From Kytococcus schroeteri (GTDB taxonomy: Bacteria; Actinomycetota; Actinomycetes; Actinomycetales; Dermatophilaceae): DNA of 46,916 nt. Position 1 is the stretch's first letter. The number at the start of each line of letters is the position of its first letter. Position numbers and translations under genes: made by a program. The notes beneath the pieces are model-generated. The model made no database searches and had not been told where the DNA came from. It worked only from the letters and a program-made list of their open reading frames with translations. Positions 25,488 to 34,162 of this stretch are shown piece after piece. The DNA lies in assembly GCF_042433515.1 (NCBI RefSeq), contig NZ_JBHLVH010000015.1:1-46916 (forward strand). Direction: 5' to 3'.

Positions 25488-26939
25488 TCAGACGCGCTCG
25501 ACCGTGATGCGGTGCGCGGCCACGTCGGCCTCGGTGAGGCGCACGCGCACCTCGTCGCCCGGCTCGGCAGTCCCCCGGGCACGTGCGACGACCGCCGGGT
25601 CCGCGAGCTGCACGGTGAAGGCCTTCTCGGAGACCTCCACGGCGATGCCGTCGAACTCCTGGCCGACCCGCGGCGCGAGCACGGCCGCCTCGACCGCGTC
25701 CACGCACTCCCGCTCCACCGACCGGGCACGGCTGTCGGCGGCCTCCATGACCTCCGGCAGCCGGGGCAGCGCCTCGCGCACCCACACCGGCACCTCGTCG
25801 CCGGCCGACAGCGCCGCGCACAGCTCGAGGACGAAGCGGTCCACCAGGCGGCGCAGCGGGGCGGTGGCGTGGGCGTAGGGCGCCGCGATGGCGGCCTGCG
25901 TGGTGAGCTCGGGCAGCTCGCCGTCGAAGGCCGTGTACCCGGCCCCGCGGAAGAGGGTGGTGGCCTCGTGGACGAGGAACAGGTGCGTGCCGTCCGAGGT
26001 GTCCAGCGAGCGCAGGAAGTCGCCGTAGCGCGCGTCGTCGGCCCACTCGACCCCCAGTGCACGGGCCTGTCGGCGCAGGGTGCGCACGTCCTCCTCGGCG
26101 GGCTCGGGCATGGTGCGCAGGATGCCCACCTCGGCCCCGAGCATGAGCTCGGCGGCGGCCATGCCCGTCATGAGCGAGACCTGTGCGTTCCAGTCCTCCA
26201 CCGGCAGCAGCGGGCGGAATCGGGTGGTGAAGCCGTCGGCGGTCACCTCCACCTCCTGCTCGGGCATCGGCAGCGTGGCCCCACCGCGGGCCTTCTCCTG
26301 CTCGATGCGGAGCAGTCCCACCTCCTTGAGCAGCGCCAGGGTCTCCTCGGCCTCACCGGAGTCGATGAGTTCCTGGGCCTCGGCGTAGGCGTAGCGGCGT
26401 CGCGAGCGCACGACGGCGCGTCCCACGGTCGCCTCCGTGAGGGCGCCGTCGGCGTCCAGGTGCAGCTCCCACAGGAAGGCGGGCCGGTCCTGCTCGGGCA
26501 GCAGCGAGGCGGCGCCCTCGGAGAGCACCGGCGGGTGCAGCGGCGCCCGCTCGTCGGGGCAGTAGACGGTGAGCCCGCGCTCCCACGCCTCGGCGGCGAT
26601 CGCCCCGTCGGGCGCCACGAAGGCCGGAACGTCGGCGATGGCGTAGTGCACGAGGAAGCCCTCCCCCTCGCGCTGGACGTGCACGGCCTGGTCGAGGTCC
26701 ATGGAGCCCTCGGGGTCCAGGGTCACCAGCTCGATGCCCCGTTCGTCGCGTCCCGGCAGGTGGTCCTCCCCCACCACCCGCTCGGCCTCGGCCACCACCT
26801 CGGCCGGGAACTCCACCTCCACGCCCTGCTCGGCGCGGATGGCGGCGAAGGCCTTGCGCAGCTCGGCGGTGGTGCCGGTGTCCGGGGCCGCCTGCTCGGC
26901 GTCGGCGGGGCGGCGGAGGGTCAGGTGGGGGTGTGCCAT
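25488..26939 (-). CDS. RNB-domain exoribonuclease
   Basis: RNase II/R-type 3'-5' exonuclease of 483 aa. The RNB signature DPEGSMDLDQAV (75-86) holds the catalytic aspartates, followed by HYAIADVPAFV, VYCPDERAPLHPPVLSEGAASLLP and an arginine-rich RRRYAYAEAQ. It is shorter than RNase R: the N-terminal cold-shock domains are missing or minimal, and the C-terminal OB/S1-like domain is short. The start ATG (MAHPHLTLRR) has TAGGGT exactly 7 nt upstream and no Shine-Dalgarno. It lies 21 bp after the RNase H-phosphatase gene, but its own promoter is likely. Confidence 0.92.
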   Translation of the reverse strand: MAHPHLTLRRPADAEQAAPDTGTTAELRKAFAAIRAEQGVEVEFPAEVVAEAERVVGEDHLPGRDERGIELVTLDPEGSMDLDQAVHVQREGEGFLVHYAIADVPAFVAPDGAIAAEAWERGLTVYCPDERAPLHPPVLSEGAASLLPEQDRPAFLWELHLDADGALTEATVGRAVVRSRRRYAYAEAQELIDSGEAEETLALLKEVGLLRIEQEKARGGATLPMPEQEVEVTADGFTTRFRPLLPVEDWNAQVSLMTGMAAAELMLGAEVGILRTMPEPAEEDVRTLRRQARALGVEWADDARYGDFLRSLDTSDGTHLFLVHEATTLFRGAGYTAFDGELPELTTQAAIAAPYAHATAPLRRLVDRFVLELCAALSAGDEVPVWVREALPRLPEVMEAADSRARSVERECVDAVEAAVLAPRVGQEFDGIAVEVSEKAFTVQLADPAVVARARGTAEPGDEVRVRLTEADVAAHRITVERV

Positions 26940-26952
26940 GCCGGTCACCCTA
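26940..26952 (-). promoter_or_regulatory. Candidate -10 box for leaderless RNB gene
   Basis: TAGGGT (26952-26947), 7 nt, then the ATG at 26939. Confidence 0.5.
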
Positions 26953-26960
26953 GCCACGGG

Positions 26961-28241
26961 TCAGCGCACCGGCAGGCCCTCGAGGTGGTGCCGCACGTTG
27001 AGTCCGCTCAGCTCGGCGAAGCCGGTGGGCACCTCGGCGCCCACGAACTCCAGGGTGTGGAAGGCCGCCGGGTGCTGCCCCAGGGCCCAGGAGCGCGGGT
27101 AGGCCACGCCCAGCACCGCCTCCAGCACGGTCATGACGGCGATGCGGTGGGCGGCCACCACCACCGTGTGCAGCTCGTCGTCCACGGCCTGGCGGGCAAT
27201 GTCGCGCAGGCCCTCCACGACGCGCTCGGCGACCTCGTGGTGGGTCTCGCCACCGGGCACCGGGCAGGCCGGGTCCTGCGCGAAGGCCCGGGCGGTGCCG
27301 GCGCCGTCGCGGTCGACCTCGCTCCAGGTGCGGCCGTCCCAGTCGCCGAAGGCCTGCTCGTCGAAGCGCGCATCGGTGGCGGCCTCGAGCCGCAGCGCGT
27401 CGGCCACCGCGCGACCGGTCTGCTGGGCCCGGCGCAGGCTGGAGGTCACCACACGCACGCGCCCCTCGGCGGCGGGGGCGGCGAGCAGCTCGCCGACCGC
27501 GTCACCGGCCCGGGCGGCCTGCTGCTCCCCGAGCGGCGACAGGGGCGGGTTGCTGCCGCCGCGCCCGTCGATGCGGTAGGTCTCGGTGAACTCGGTCACA
27601 CCATGACGCAGCAGCACGAGCTGCCACCGGTGCCCACGCCGCGCCCCGGCATCGCGCACGGAGGCCCCGGCGGAGGTGGGGCGGGACTCCTCCACGGCCT
27701 CGGGCGGCTCGGGGGCGTGCGTCTCGTCCGGCACCTCGACGTCCTGCCCGGCGTCCCCGGCCGCGTCGACCGCCCGCGGCCCCGGGGCCGCGCCCGCCAC
27801 GTGGTCGCGCGCCACCGTGCGCCCGTCCATGCCGTCATTGCTCAGGGCGTCGGCGGCCTTGTTCCGGGTCCGCGGGATCCAGCCCCAGTCGAGGTCCACG
27901 CCCCGGTCACGGAGCTGCCGGCACAGGCCCTGCGCCTCCTGGGCCAGGCGCTGCATGTCGGGGTGCTTGATCTTCCACCGCCCGGCCATCTGCTCGATGA
28001 CGAGCTTGGAGTCCATCCGCACGGCCACCGTGTCCCCCGCCGACAGGTCCACGAGGTCGAGCACGGCCTGCAGACCGGCGAGCAGGCCGGTGTACTCGGC
28101 CACGTTGTTGCTCGCCCTGCCCAGCGGCGCGGCGCGCTCGGCCAGCAGGGCCCCCGCAGGGTCGCGCACCAGGGCGCCGTAGCCGGCCACCCCGGGGTTG
28201 CCACGCGAACCGCCGTCGGCCTCGATCGTCCAGGTCGCCAT
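26961..28241 (-). CDS. Bifunctional RNase H/histidine phosphatase
   Basis: A 426-aa fusion known from actinobacteria (homologous in layout to Mycobacterium tuberculosis Rv2228c). Residues 1-135 are RNase H type I with carboxylates Asp9, Glu49, Asp77 and Asp131. Residues 136-205 are a low-complexity acidic linker, longer than I would expect. Residues 207-426 are a histidine phosphatase of the CobC type, with RHG at 212-214, the T-x-S-S-L-R-R-A-Q-Q-T segment, and the second His in VVAAHRIAV. It would remove RNA from RNA-DNA hybrids and hydrolyse a phosphomonoester such as alpha-ribazole phosphate. It starts 2 nt after the NIF3 gene stop. Confidence 0.92.
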   Translation of the reverse strand: MATWTIEADGGSRGNPGVAGYGALVRDPAGALLAERAAPLGRASNNVAEYTGLLAGLQAVLDLVDLSAGDTVAVRMDSKLVIEQMAGRWKIKHPDMQRLAQEAQGLCRQLRDRGVDLDWGWIPRTRNKAADALSNDGMDGRTVARDHVAGAAPGPRAVDAAGDAGQDVEVPDETHAPEPPEAVEESRPTSAGASVRDAGARRGHRWQLVLLRHGVTEFTETYRIDGRGGSNPPLSPLGEQQAARAGDAVGELLAAPAAEGRVRVVTSSLRRAQQTGRAVADALRLEAATDARFDEQAFGDWDGRTWSEVDRDGAGTARAFAQDPACPVPGGETHHEVAERVVEGLRDIARQAVDDELHTVVVAAHRIAVMTVLEAVLGVAYPRSWALGQHPAAFHTLEFVGAEVPTGFAELSGLNVRHHLEGLPVR

Positions 28242-28243
28242 GG

Positions 28244-29107
28244 TCAGCCCTCCTGCGTGCTCACGGTGAAGTCCCAGGGGTCGGTGACCGTGGTGCTCAC
28301 CAGCACCTCGGGGCGTGCGCCCGTGGTGCGCTCCACCTCGTCGGCGAGCCGCTCCCCCGCGCCGGCCAGCCAGAGCGACTCGGTGGCCCAGTGCCCGGCG
28401 TCGATGACGAAGGGACCGTCCACGCCGCCGCTGCGGGCCGCGAGCAGCCCGTGCTCGCGGAACTCGCTCACCGGGTGGTGGCGCAGGTCGGCGGTCACGT
28501 AGACGTCGGCACCCGCCTCGCGCACGGCGTCGAACTCCCGGTCGCCGGAACCCCCGAGCACGGCCACGCGCTCCACCCGCCCGTCGCGGGGGCCGGCCAC
28601 CCGCAGGCCCACCGGGGCGCCGGGCAGCACCGCGGCGAGGTGCTGCGCGAACCCCTCGAGGGTGGTCTCGGTGGGAAGCTGTCCCACGCGCCCGAGCGGC
28701 TGTCCCTCGGGCTCGACCAGCGGCTCCACGTCGCGCAGGCCCAGGGCAGCTGCCAGGGCGTCGTTCACGCCGCCGGTCGCCACGTCCGCGTTGGTGTGCG
28801 CCGAGTACAGGCCCACCCCGCCCTCGGAGAGCGCGAGCACCGCCGCCCCCTTCGGCTCGCTGGGCACGACGGCGTGCAGGCCCGCCCGCAGCAGGTGGTG
28901 GTGGGTGACCAGCAGGTCGAAGCCGCCGGCCACCGCCTCGTCCACCACCGCGAGGGTGGGGTCGACCGCCATGAGCACCCGCCGCACGGAGGCGGAGGGG
29001 TCACCGACGGTCAGCCCCACCACGTCGCCGGAGAGCGCCGTGGCCGGCGGGAACATCCCGTCGAGCACCTCGACGACGTCGGACAGGGAACAGGTGGAGT
29101 TCTCCAT
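28244..29107 (-). CDS. NIF3-like (GTP cyclohydrolase I type 2 fold) dinuclear metal protein
   Basis: A 287-aa member of the NIF3/YbgI family, which binds two metal ions; its biochemical role is poorly known. Ligand motifs: LLVTHHHLL, YSAHTNADVA, VTADLRHH and DAGHWATES. The only in-frame start ahead of the conserved LSDVVEVLDGMFPP is the ATG at 29107. One nucleotide separates this ATG from the 3' end of tRNA-Val on the same strand, and no Shine-Dalgarno is possible outside the tRNA. Cutting at the tRNA 3' end would yield a nearly leaderless mRNA. It is followed by the RNase H-phosphatase gene. Confidence 0.9.
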   Translation of the reverse strand: MENSTCSLSDVVEVLDGMFPPATALSGDVVGLTVGDPSASVRRVLMAVDPTLAVVDEAVAGGFDLLVTHHHLLRAGLHAVVPSEPKGAAVLALSEGGVGLYSAHTNADVATGGVNDALAAALGLRDVEPLVEPEGQPLGRVGQLPTETTLEGFAQHLAAVLPGAPVGLRVAGPRDGRVERVAVLGGSGDREFDAVREAGADVYVTADLRHHPVSEFREHGLLAARSGGVDGPFVIDAGHWATESLWLAGAGERLADEVERTTGARPEVLVSTTVTDPWDFTVSTQEG

Positions 29108-29108
29108 G

Positions 29109-29181
29109 TGGGCCCGGCCGGGATCGAACCGACGACACCTGCGGTGTAAACACAGTGCTCTGCCAGCTGAGCTACAGGCCC
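29109..29181 (-). tRNA. tRNA-Val (anticodon TAC)
   Basis: A 73-nt cloverleaf. Acceptor GGGCCTG pairs with CGGGCCC (one G-T). The D stem is GCTC/GAGC. The anticodon stem CTGTG/CGCAG encloses TTTACAC, giving TAC. The T arm is GTCGG-TTCGATC-CCGGC. The discriminator is A and CCA is not encoded. It lies between the DUF3052 gene and the NIF3 gene, all on the minus strand. Confidence 0.95.
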
Positions 29182-29238
29182 CACGCGCGGCGGGCGCGCC
29201 GGGTCATCCTCCCACCCGGCGGCCGTGCGCCGCGTCGT

Positions 29239-29664
29239 TCAGCCGCGCCGACGCGTCGGGCGGCCGAGCTTGGTGGCCAGCCAGGTCTCGTCGAGCTGCA
29301 GCGAGCTCTGGGCCTGGAGGCCGGCGGTCTTGGCCGCCTCGTCGACGTCGGCCTGGTCGACGTGCAGGTCGTGCTTGAGGTTGGGCGTGGCGAGCAGGAC
29401 GAAGCCGTCGTCCTCGAGCCCGGCGAGCGCGTCGACGCAGTCGTCGGTGAGGTCGCCGTCGCCCTGGCGGAACCACAGCAGGCACACGTCCACCGGGCCG
29501 GTGTAGGACTCGTCCTCCAGCGGCGCGCCGGTGACCTCCTCGATGGCCAGGCGCAGGTCCTCCGGGACGTCCTCGTCCCAGCCGACCTCCTGCACGATCT
29601 GGTCGTCGGTGAAACCCAGCCGGTCGGCCAGGGCCCGTGCGTCCGCCGTTGCGGTCGCCTCCAC
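29239..29664 (-). CDS. DUF3052 family protein
   Basis: A 141-aa acidic cytoplasmic protein of an actinobacterial family of unknown function, regularly found beside aceE. It contains LADRLGFTDDQIVQEVGWDE, VDVCLLWFRQGDGDLTDDCVDAL, GFVLLATPNLKHD and a C-terminal SLQLDETWLATKLGRPT. The GTG start has GAGGAGG 7 nt upstream; the family N terminus agrees. It is divergent from aceE. The 258-bp gap between them has several inverted repeats. Confidence 0.93.
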   Translation of the reverse strand: MEATATADARALADRLGFTDDQIVQEVGWDEDVPEDLRLAIEEVTGAPLEDESYTGPVDVCLLWFRQGDGDLTDDCVDALAGLEDDGFVLLATPNLKHDLHVDQADVDEAAKTAGLQAQSSLQLDETWLATKLGRPTRRRG

Positions 29665-29692
29665 GTGGTCCTCCTCGATGTGGTGATCGTCA

Positions 29693-29740
29693 CTGCCCGT
29701 CGGGCAGCGTCGTCGCGCCTCCACGGTGCGGTGGCGCGAC
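29693..29740. promoter_or_regulatory. Two inverted repeats upstream of the DUF3052 gene
   Basis: CTGCCCG-T-CGGGCAG (29693-29707) is a 15-bp palindrome. GTCGCGCC (29712-29719), CCAC, a 6-nt loop, GTGG and CGCGAC (29735-29740) form a second hairpin. They lie 29-76 bp before the DUF3052 start and could be operators or leader structure. Confidence 0.35.
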
Positions 29741-29830
29741 ACCATGATGCCCGACGCCCGTCGCCCCGCTTCGCCGGCACCCGCACGGGCGGCCCACCGG
29801 GGGCCCGTCCGCCCTCCGGGTGGAACAATG

Positions 29831-29897
29831 GCGGGCAGACGTCTGCACACTCCGGTGCAGGCAGCCCGCCGGGCACGCCACGGTCCCCGTGGCGTGC
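29831..29897 (+). promoter_or_regulatory. Structured leader upstream of aceE
   Basis: GCGGGC (29831-29836) pairs with GCCCGC (29864-29869) around an inner CTGCAC/GTGCAG stem. Next comes a perfect 11-bp repeat, GCACGCCACGG (29873-29883) and CCGTGGCGTGC (29887-29897), with a 3-nt loop. It ends 25 nt before the aceE start. Confidence 0.45.
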
Positions 29898-29922
29898 GGC
29901 GCGTGTGAGGAGGAGAAGCTTC

Positions 29923-32670
29923 GTGACGACCAAGGACACCGGACCGATCCTGAACGGCCTGCCCAGTCAGCTCCCGGACATCGACCCCGAGGAGACCGCC
30001 GAGTGGCTCGACTCCCTCGACGGACTCGTCGACGCGCGCGGTCGCGCCCGCGCGCGCTACGTGATGCTGGAGCTGCTCAACCGGTCGCGCGAGCAGCAGG
30101 TCGGCGTGCCCTCCCTGACCACCACCGACTACATCAACACGATCGGCCCCGAGGACGAGGCGTGGTTCCCCGGTGATGAGGAGGTGGAGCGCCGCTACCG
30201 CGCGTGGATCCGCTGGAACGCCGCCATCATGGTGCACCGCGCCCAGCGCCCGGGCGTCTCCGTGGGTGGCCACCTCTCCAGCTACGCCTCGGCGGCCACG
30301 CTCTACGAGGTCGGCTTCAACCACTTCTTCCGCGGTCGCCAGCACCCCGGCGGCGGCGACCAGATCTTCTTCCAGGGCCACGCCTCCCCCGGTATCTACG
30401 CGCGCGCCTTCATGGAGGGCCGCCTGACCGAGGACCAGCTCAACGGCTTCCGCCAGGAGAAGTCCCACTACGTGGACGGCAAGCTCCTGGCGCTGCCGAG
30501 CTACCCGCACCCGCGCTCGATGCCGGACTTCTGGCAGTTCCCCACCGTCTCCATGGGTCTGGGCCCGCTGGGCGCCATCCACCAGGCGCAGTTCAACAAG
30601 TACCTGCACAACCGCGGCATCAAGGACACCTCCGAGCAGCACGTGTGGGCCTTCCTCGGCGACGGTGAGATGGACGAGCCGGAGTCGCGCGGCGCCCTGC
30701 AGCTGGCCGCCAACGAGGAGCTCGACAACCTCACGTTCGTGGTCAACTGCAACCTGCAGCGCCTGGACGGCCCGGTGCGCGGCAACGGCAAGATCGTGCA
30801 GGAGCTCGAGGCCTTCTTCCGCGGCGCCGGCTGGAACGTCATCAAGGTGCTGTGGGGCCGTGGCTGGGACGAGTTGCTGGCCGCCGACCGCGACGGCGCG
30901 CTGGTGAACCTCATGAACAAGACGCCCGACGGCGACTTCCAGACCTTCCGCGCCAACGACGGCGCCTTCGTGCGCGAGCACTTCTTCGACCGCGACCCGC
31001 GCACCAGCAGGATGGTCAAGGACTGGTCCGACGACGACATCTGGTGGAAGCTCAAGCGCGGTGGCCACGACTACCGCAAGGTGTACGCCGCCTACCAGGC
31101 CGCCATGAACCACTCCGGCCAGCCGACCGTGATCCTGGCGCACACCATCAAGGGCTACTCGCTGGGCTCGCACTTCGCGGGCCGCAACGCCACGCACCAG
31201 ATGAAGAAGCTGACGGTGGAGGACCTCAAGGGCTTCCGCGACAGCCTCAAGATCCCGGTGCCGGACTCCGCCTTCGAGAACGACCAGTTCGCCGCGCCGT
31301 ACTACCACCCGGGCAAGGACGACGAGACCATCCAGTACATGCTGGAGCGCCGTCGCAAGCTGGGTGGCGACCTGCCGGCCCGCCTCTCGGAGCACGTGCC
31401 GCTGAACCTGCCGGCCGAGAAGACCTACGACGTCGGCCGCAAGGGCTCGGGGACCCAGGAGGTCGCCACCACGATGGCCTTCGTGCGCATCCTCAAGGAC
31501 ATGATGCGCGACCCGGAGATCGGCAAGCGGATCGTGCCGATCATCCCCGACGAGGCCCGCACGTTCGGCATGGACGCGTTCTTCCCGACGAACAAGATCT
31601 ACAACCCCAACGGGCAGAACTACCAGTCGGTGGACGCCAACCTCATGCTGTCCTACAAGGAGAGCGAGCAGGGCCAGCTGCTGCACCTGGGCATCAACGA
31701 GGCCGGCTCCGTGGCCGCCTTCACCGCGGTGGGCTCGTCCTACGACACCCACGGCGAGCCGATGATCCCGGTGTACGTCTTCTACTCGATGTTCGGCTTC
31801 CAGCGCACCGGTGACGGCATCTGGGCCGCCGCCGACCAGCTCTCGCGCGGTTTCCTCATCGGGGCCACGGCCGGCCGGACGACGCTGGCCGGCGAGGGCC
31901 TGCAGCACATGGACGGCCACAGCCCGCTGCTGGCCCACACCAACCCGGCGATCGTGTCCTACGACCCGGCGTTCTCCTACGAGATCGCCGAGATCCTCCA
32001 GGACGGCATGCGCCGGATGTACGGCCCGGACGCCGAGGACGTCATCTACTACCTGACGGTCTACAACGAGCCGATGGTGCAGCCGAAGCAGCCCGAGGGC
32101 GTGGACACCGAGGGCATCCTCAAGGGCGGCTACCTGCTCGCCGAGGGCGAGGCGGAGGGCCCGAAGGCCCGCCTGCTCGCCTCCGGCGTGGGCGTGCCGT
32201 GGGCGCTGGACGCCCAGGAGGAGCTGGCCGAGCACTGGGGCGTCAACGCCTCGGTGTACTCGATCACCTCCTGGGGCGAGCTGGCCCGCGAGGCCACGCA
32301 GTGCGACGAGGACGCCTTCCTGCACCCCGAGGACGAGGCCCGCACCCCGTACGTGCAGCAGCTGCTGCCGGCCGGCGAGGGCCCCATCGTGGCCACGAGC
32401 GACTACATGCGCGCCGTGCAGGACCTCATCGCCCCGTGGATGCTCGACGACTTCTACAGCCTGGGCGCGGACGGCTTCGGCTTCTCCGACACCCGCCCGG
32501 CGGCCCGCCGCTTCCTGCACATCGACTCCGCGTCGATGGTGGTCAAGACGCTGCAGATGCTGGAGAAGCGCGGCGAGGTGGAGAAGGGCACCGCCCTGAA
32601 GGCCGCCGAGCACTACCAGCTGCTCGACACCCGCGCCGGCACCTCCGGCAACTCCGGCGGCGAGAGCTGA
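29923..32670 (+). CDS. aceE: Pyruvate dehydrogenase E1 component, homodimeric
   Basis: Thiamine-diphosphate-dependent decarboxylation of pyruvate and transfer of the acetyl group to E2 lipoamide, which makes acetyl-CoA for the TCA cycle and the fatty acid genes downstream. 915 aa, the normal length for the single-chain AceE. The ThDP/Mg motif is GDGEMDEPES ending in NLQRLDGPVRGN. GGHLSSYASAATLYEVGFNHFF and the C-terminal GFGFSDTRPAARR match the family. The GTG start (TTKDTGPIL follows) has GAGGAGGAG upstream. It is divergent from the DUF3052 gene and ends in a strong hairpin. Confidence 0.97.
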   Translation: MTTKDTGPILNGLPSQLPDIDPEETAEWLDSLDGLVDARGRARARYVMLELLNRSREQQVGVPSLTTTDYINTIGPEDEAWFPGDEEVERRYRAWIRWNAAIMVHRAQRPGVSVGGHLSSYASAATLYEVGFNHFFRGRQHPGGGDQIFFQGHASPGIYARAFMEGRLTEDQLNGFRQEKSHYVDGKLLALPSYPHPRSMPDFWQFPTVSMGLGPLGAIHQAQFNKYLHNRGIKDTSEQHVWAFLGDGEMDEPESRGALQLAANEELDNLTFVVNCNLQRLDGPVRGNGKIVQELEAFFRGAGWNVIKVLWGRGWDELLAADRDGALVNLMNKTPDGDFQTFRANDGAFVREHFFDRDPRTSRMVKDWSDDDIWWKLKRGGHDYRKVYAAYQAAMNHSGQPTVILAHTIKGYSLGSHFAGRNATHQMKKLTVEDLKGFRDSLKIPVPDSAFENDQFAAPYYHPGKDDETIQYMLERRRKLGGDLPARLSEHVPLNLPAEKTYDVGRKGSGTQEVATTMAFVRILKDMMRDPEIGKRIVPIIPDEARTFGMDAFFPTNKIYNPNGQNYQSVDANLMLSYKESEQGQLLHLGINEAGSVAAFTAVGSSYDTHGEPMIPVYVFYSMFGFQRTGDGIWAAADQLSRGFLIGATAGRTTLAGEGLQHMDGHSPLLAHTNPAIVSYDPAFSYEIAEILQDGMRRMYGPDAEDVIYYLTVYNEPMVQPKQPEGVDTEGILKGGYLLAEGEAEGPKARLLASGVGVPWALDAQEELAEHWGVNASVYSITSWGELAREATQCDEDAFLHPEDEARTPYVQQLLPAGEGPIVATSDYMRAVQDLIAPWMLDDFYSLGADGFGFSDTRPAARRFLHIDSASMVVKTLQMLEKRGEVEKGTALKAAEHYQLLDTRAGTSGNSGGES

Positions 32671-32689
32671 CCGGAGGTCCCGGACCACG

Positions 32690-32728
32690 ACGCAGCCCCA
32701 CCCCCTCGGCGAGGGGGTGGGGCTGCGT
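32690..32728 (+). terminator. Terminator after aceE, shared with the convergent GDPD gene
   Basis: A perfect 18-bp stem (32690-32707 with 32711-32728) and a GGC loop, followed by CCTTCC. It lies between convergent genes and may act on both. Confidence 0.8.
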
Positions 32729-32748
32729 CCTTCCCGGATCCTGCCGGC

Positions 32749-34014
32749 TCAGGCGCGGCGGGCGGCGCGGTGCACCAGGGCGGCACCCGCCAGCAGGAGC
32801 GCAGCTCCCCCGGCCACGAGCGGCAGGCGCGTCGCCGGGGTGGCCTGCACGCCGGTGTCCACGATCGGACCGCCCCGCCAGGCGTCACGGGTCTGCACGG
32901 CCAGGCCCGGCTGGTCGGAGAAGACACCGTCGACGCCGGCATCGAGGTGGGCACGGATCAGCGTGTCCATGTCACCGAGCTCGGTGGGGTCCTCGGAGCC
33001 GCGCAGCGACTCCGGCAGGTGCTCGTTCTCCGCACGGAAGGTGTACGGGGTCACCTTGAGGCCGGCCGCGTGGGCGTCGGCCACCAGTGAGGTGGGCTCC
33101 CCGAGCACGCCACCCTCCTCGGGCACCACCATGGTGCGCTCCGGACCGATGGCGTCGACGTCGCGGGCCAGCTCGCGCAGGCCGGCCGGCTTCATGAGGT
33201 CGGCGTAGGTGCGGGAGTCGCCGGCGGCGGTGAAGTCGTAGGGCTGGCCCTCGTACCAGGAGAGGAAGACCAGCGGCACGCGCGCCTGAAGGGTGCGGTT
33301 GAGGTCCACGAGGTTCTGCACCTCGAAGCTCTGGATGGCGACCGGCGCGTCGGCGTGGTTGAGCTCGGCTTCCTCGAGGGTGCGCACCACCTGCTCCTCC
33401 ATGCTCAGGCCGATGCCGTCGAAGTAGGTGGGGTGCTTGATCTCCGGGATGATGCCGATCTCGCGGCCGGTCTCGGCGCTGAGCCGCTCCCGCAGGGCGA
33501 TGACCTCGTCGAAGGTGGCCACCTCGAACTGGCCGTCGTAGCGGGTGTTGCCCGGGCGGATGTCCGGGATGCGCTCCGTGGCCCGCAGCGTCTTGAGCTC
33601 GGCGAGGGTGAAGTCCTCGGTGAACCAGCCGGTGAGCTCCTGGCCGTCGACCGTCTTGGTGGTCCGGCGGTCGGCGAACTCGGGGTGGTCGGCCACGTCC
33701 GTGGTGCCGGAGATCTCGTTCTCGTGGCGGGTCACCAGGACACCGTCCTTGGTGCTCACCAGGTCGGGCTCGAAGAAGTCGGCGCCCATGCGGACGGCCA
33801 GCTCGTAGGCGGCCAGGGTGTGCTCCGGGCGGTGGCCGGAGGCGCCCCGGTGGCCGATGACCCAGGGCGTCTCGGCGGTGAGCACGGGGTGGTCGGTGGA
33901 CTCGGTCGTGGTGGGACCGGCGCCGGTGGCGGCCCCGGCGGCCGCGGGGAGGGACCCGGTGAGACCGACGGCGACGGCGAGGGCAGGGGCGAGGGTGCGA
34001 GGGGTGATGTGCAT
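32749..34014 (-). CDS. Secreted glycerophosphodiester phosphodiesterase
   Basis: A 421-aa GlpQ-like enzyme that splits glycerophosphodiesters into glycerol-3-phosphate and an alcohol. It has a signal peptide 1-28 (basic start, LAPALAVAVGLTGSLPAAAGA). The catalytic His-Arg pair is in VIGHRGASGHRPEHTLAAY; metal and acid residues are in FFEPDLVSTKDGVLVTRHE. IIPEIKHP and the late VDGVFSDQPG are family motifs. A C-terminal hydrophobic helix and basic tail (LPLVAGGAALLLAGAALVHR) suggest membrane anchoring; no LPxTG sortase motif is present. It is divergent from fasR. Confidence 0.92.
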   Translation of the reverse strand: MHITPRTLAPALAVAVGLTGSLPAAAGAATGAGPTTTESTDHPVLTAETPWVIGHRGASGHRPEHTLAAYELAVRMGADFFEPDLVSTKDGVLVTRHENEISGTTDVADHPEFADRRTTKTVDGQELTGWFTEDFTLAELKTLRATERIPDIRPGNTRYDGQFEVATFDEVIALRERLSAETGREIGIIPEIKHPTYFDGIGLSMEEQVVRTLEEAELNHADAPVAIQSFEVQNLVDLNRTLQARVPLVFLSWYEGQPYDFTAAGDSRTYADLMKPAGLRELARDVDAIGPERTMVVPEEGGVLGEPTSLVADAHAAGLKVTPYTFRAENEHLPESLRGSEDPTELGDMDTLIRAHLDAGVDGVFSDQPGLAVQTRDAWRGGPIVDTGVQATPATRLPLVAGGAALLLAGAALVHRAARRA

Positions 34015-34149
34015 GGGGCCCAGCCCACATCGGGCAGGTGCACGGGCGGCACCGGCGGGGTGAGCGTCCGGGGAACGGCACCTGAACGGATGCCGAACCG
34101 CGCGGGCCGGGAGCGGGCCCCGGCCCGCTGCCCGATGTTGTGGTGGACC

Positions 34150-34162
34150 TACAGTTGCGCCC
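34150..34162 (+). promoter_or_regulatory. Candidate -10 box for leaderless fasR
   Basis: TACAGT (34150-34155), 7 nt, then the ATG at 34163. No Shine-Dalgarno is present. Confidence 0.5.
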
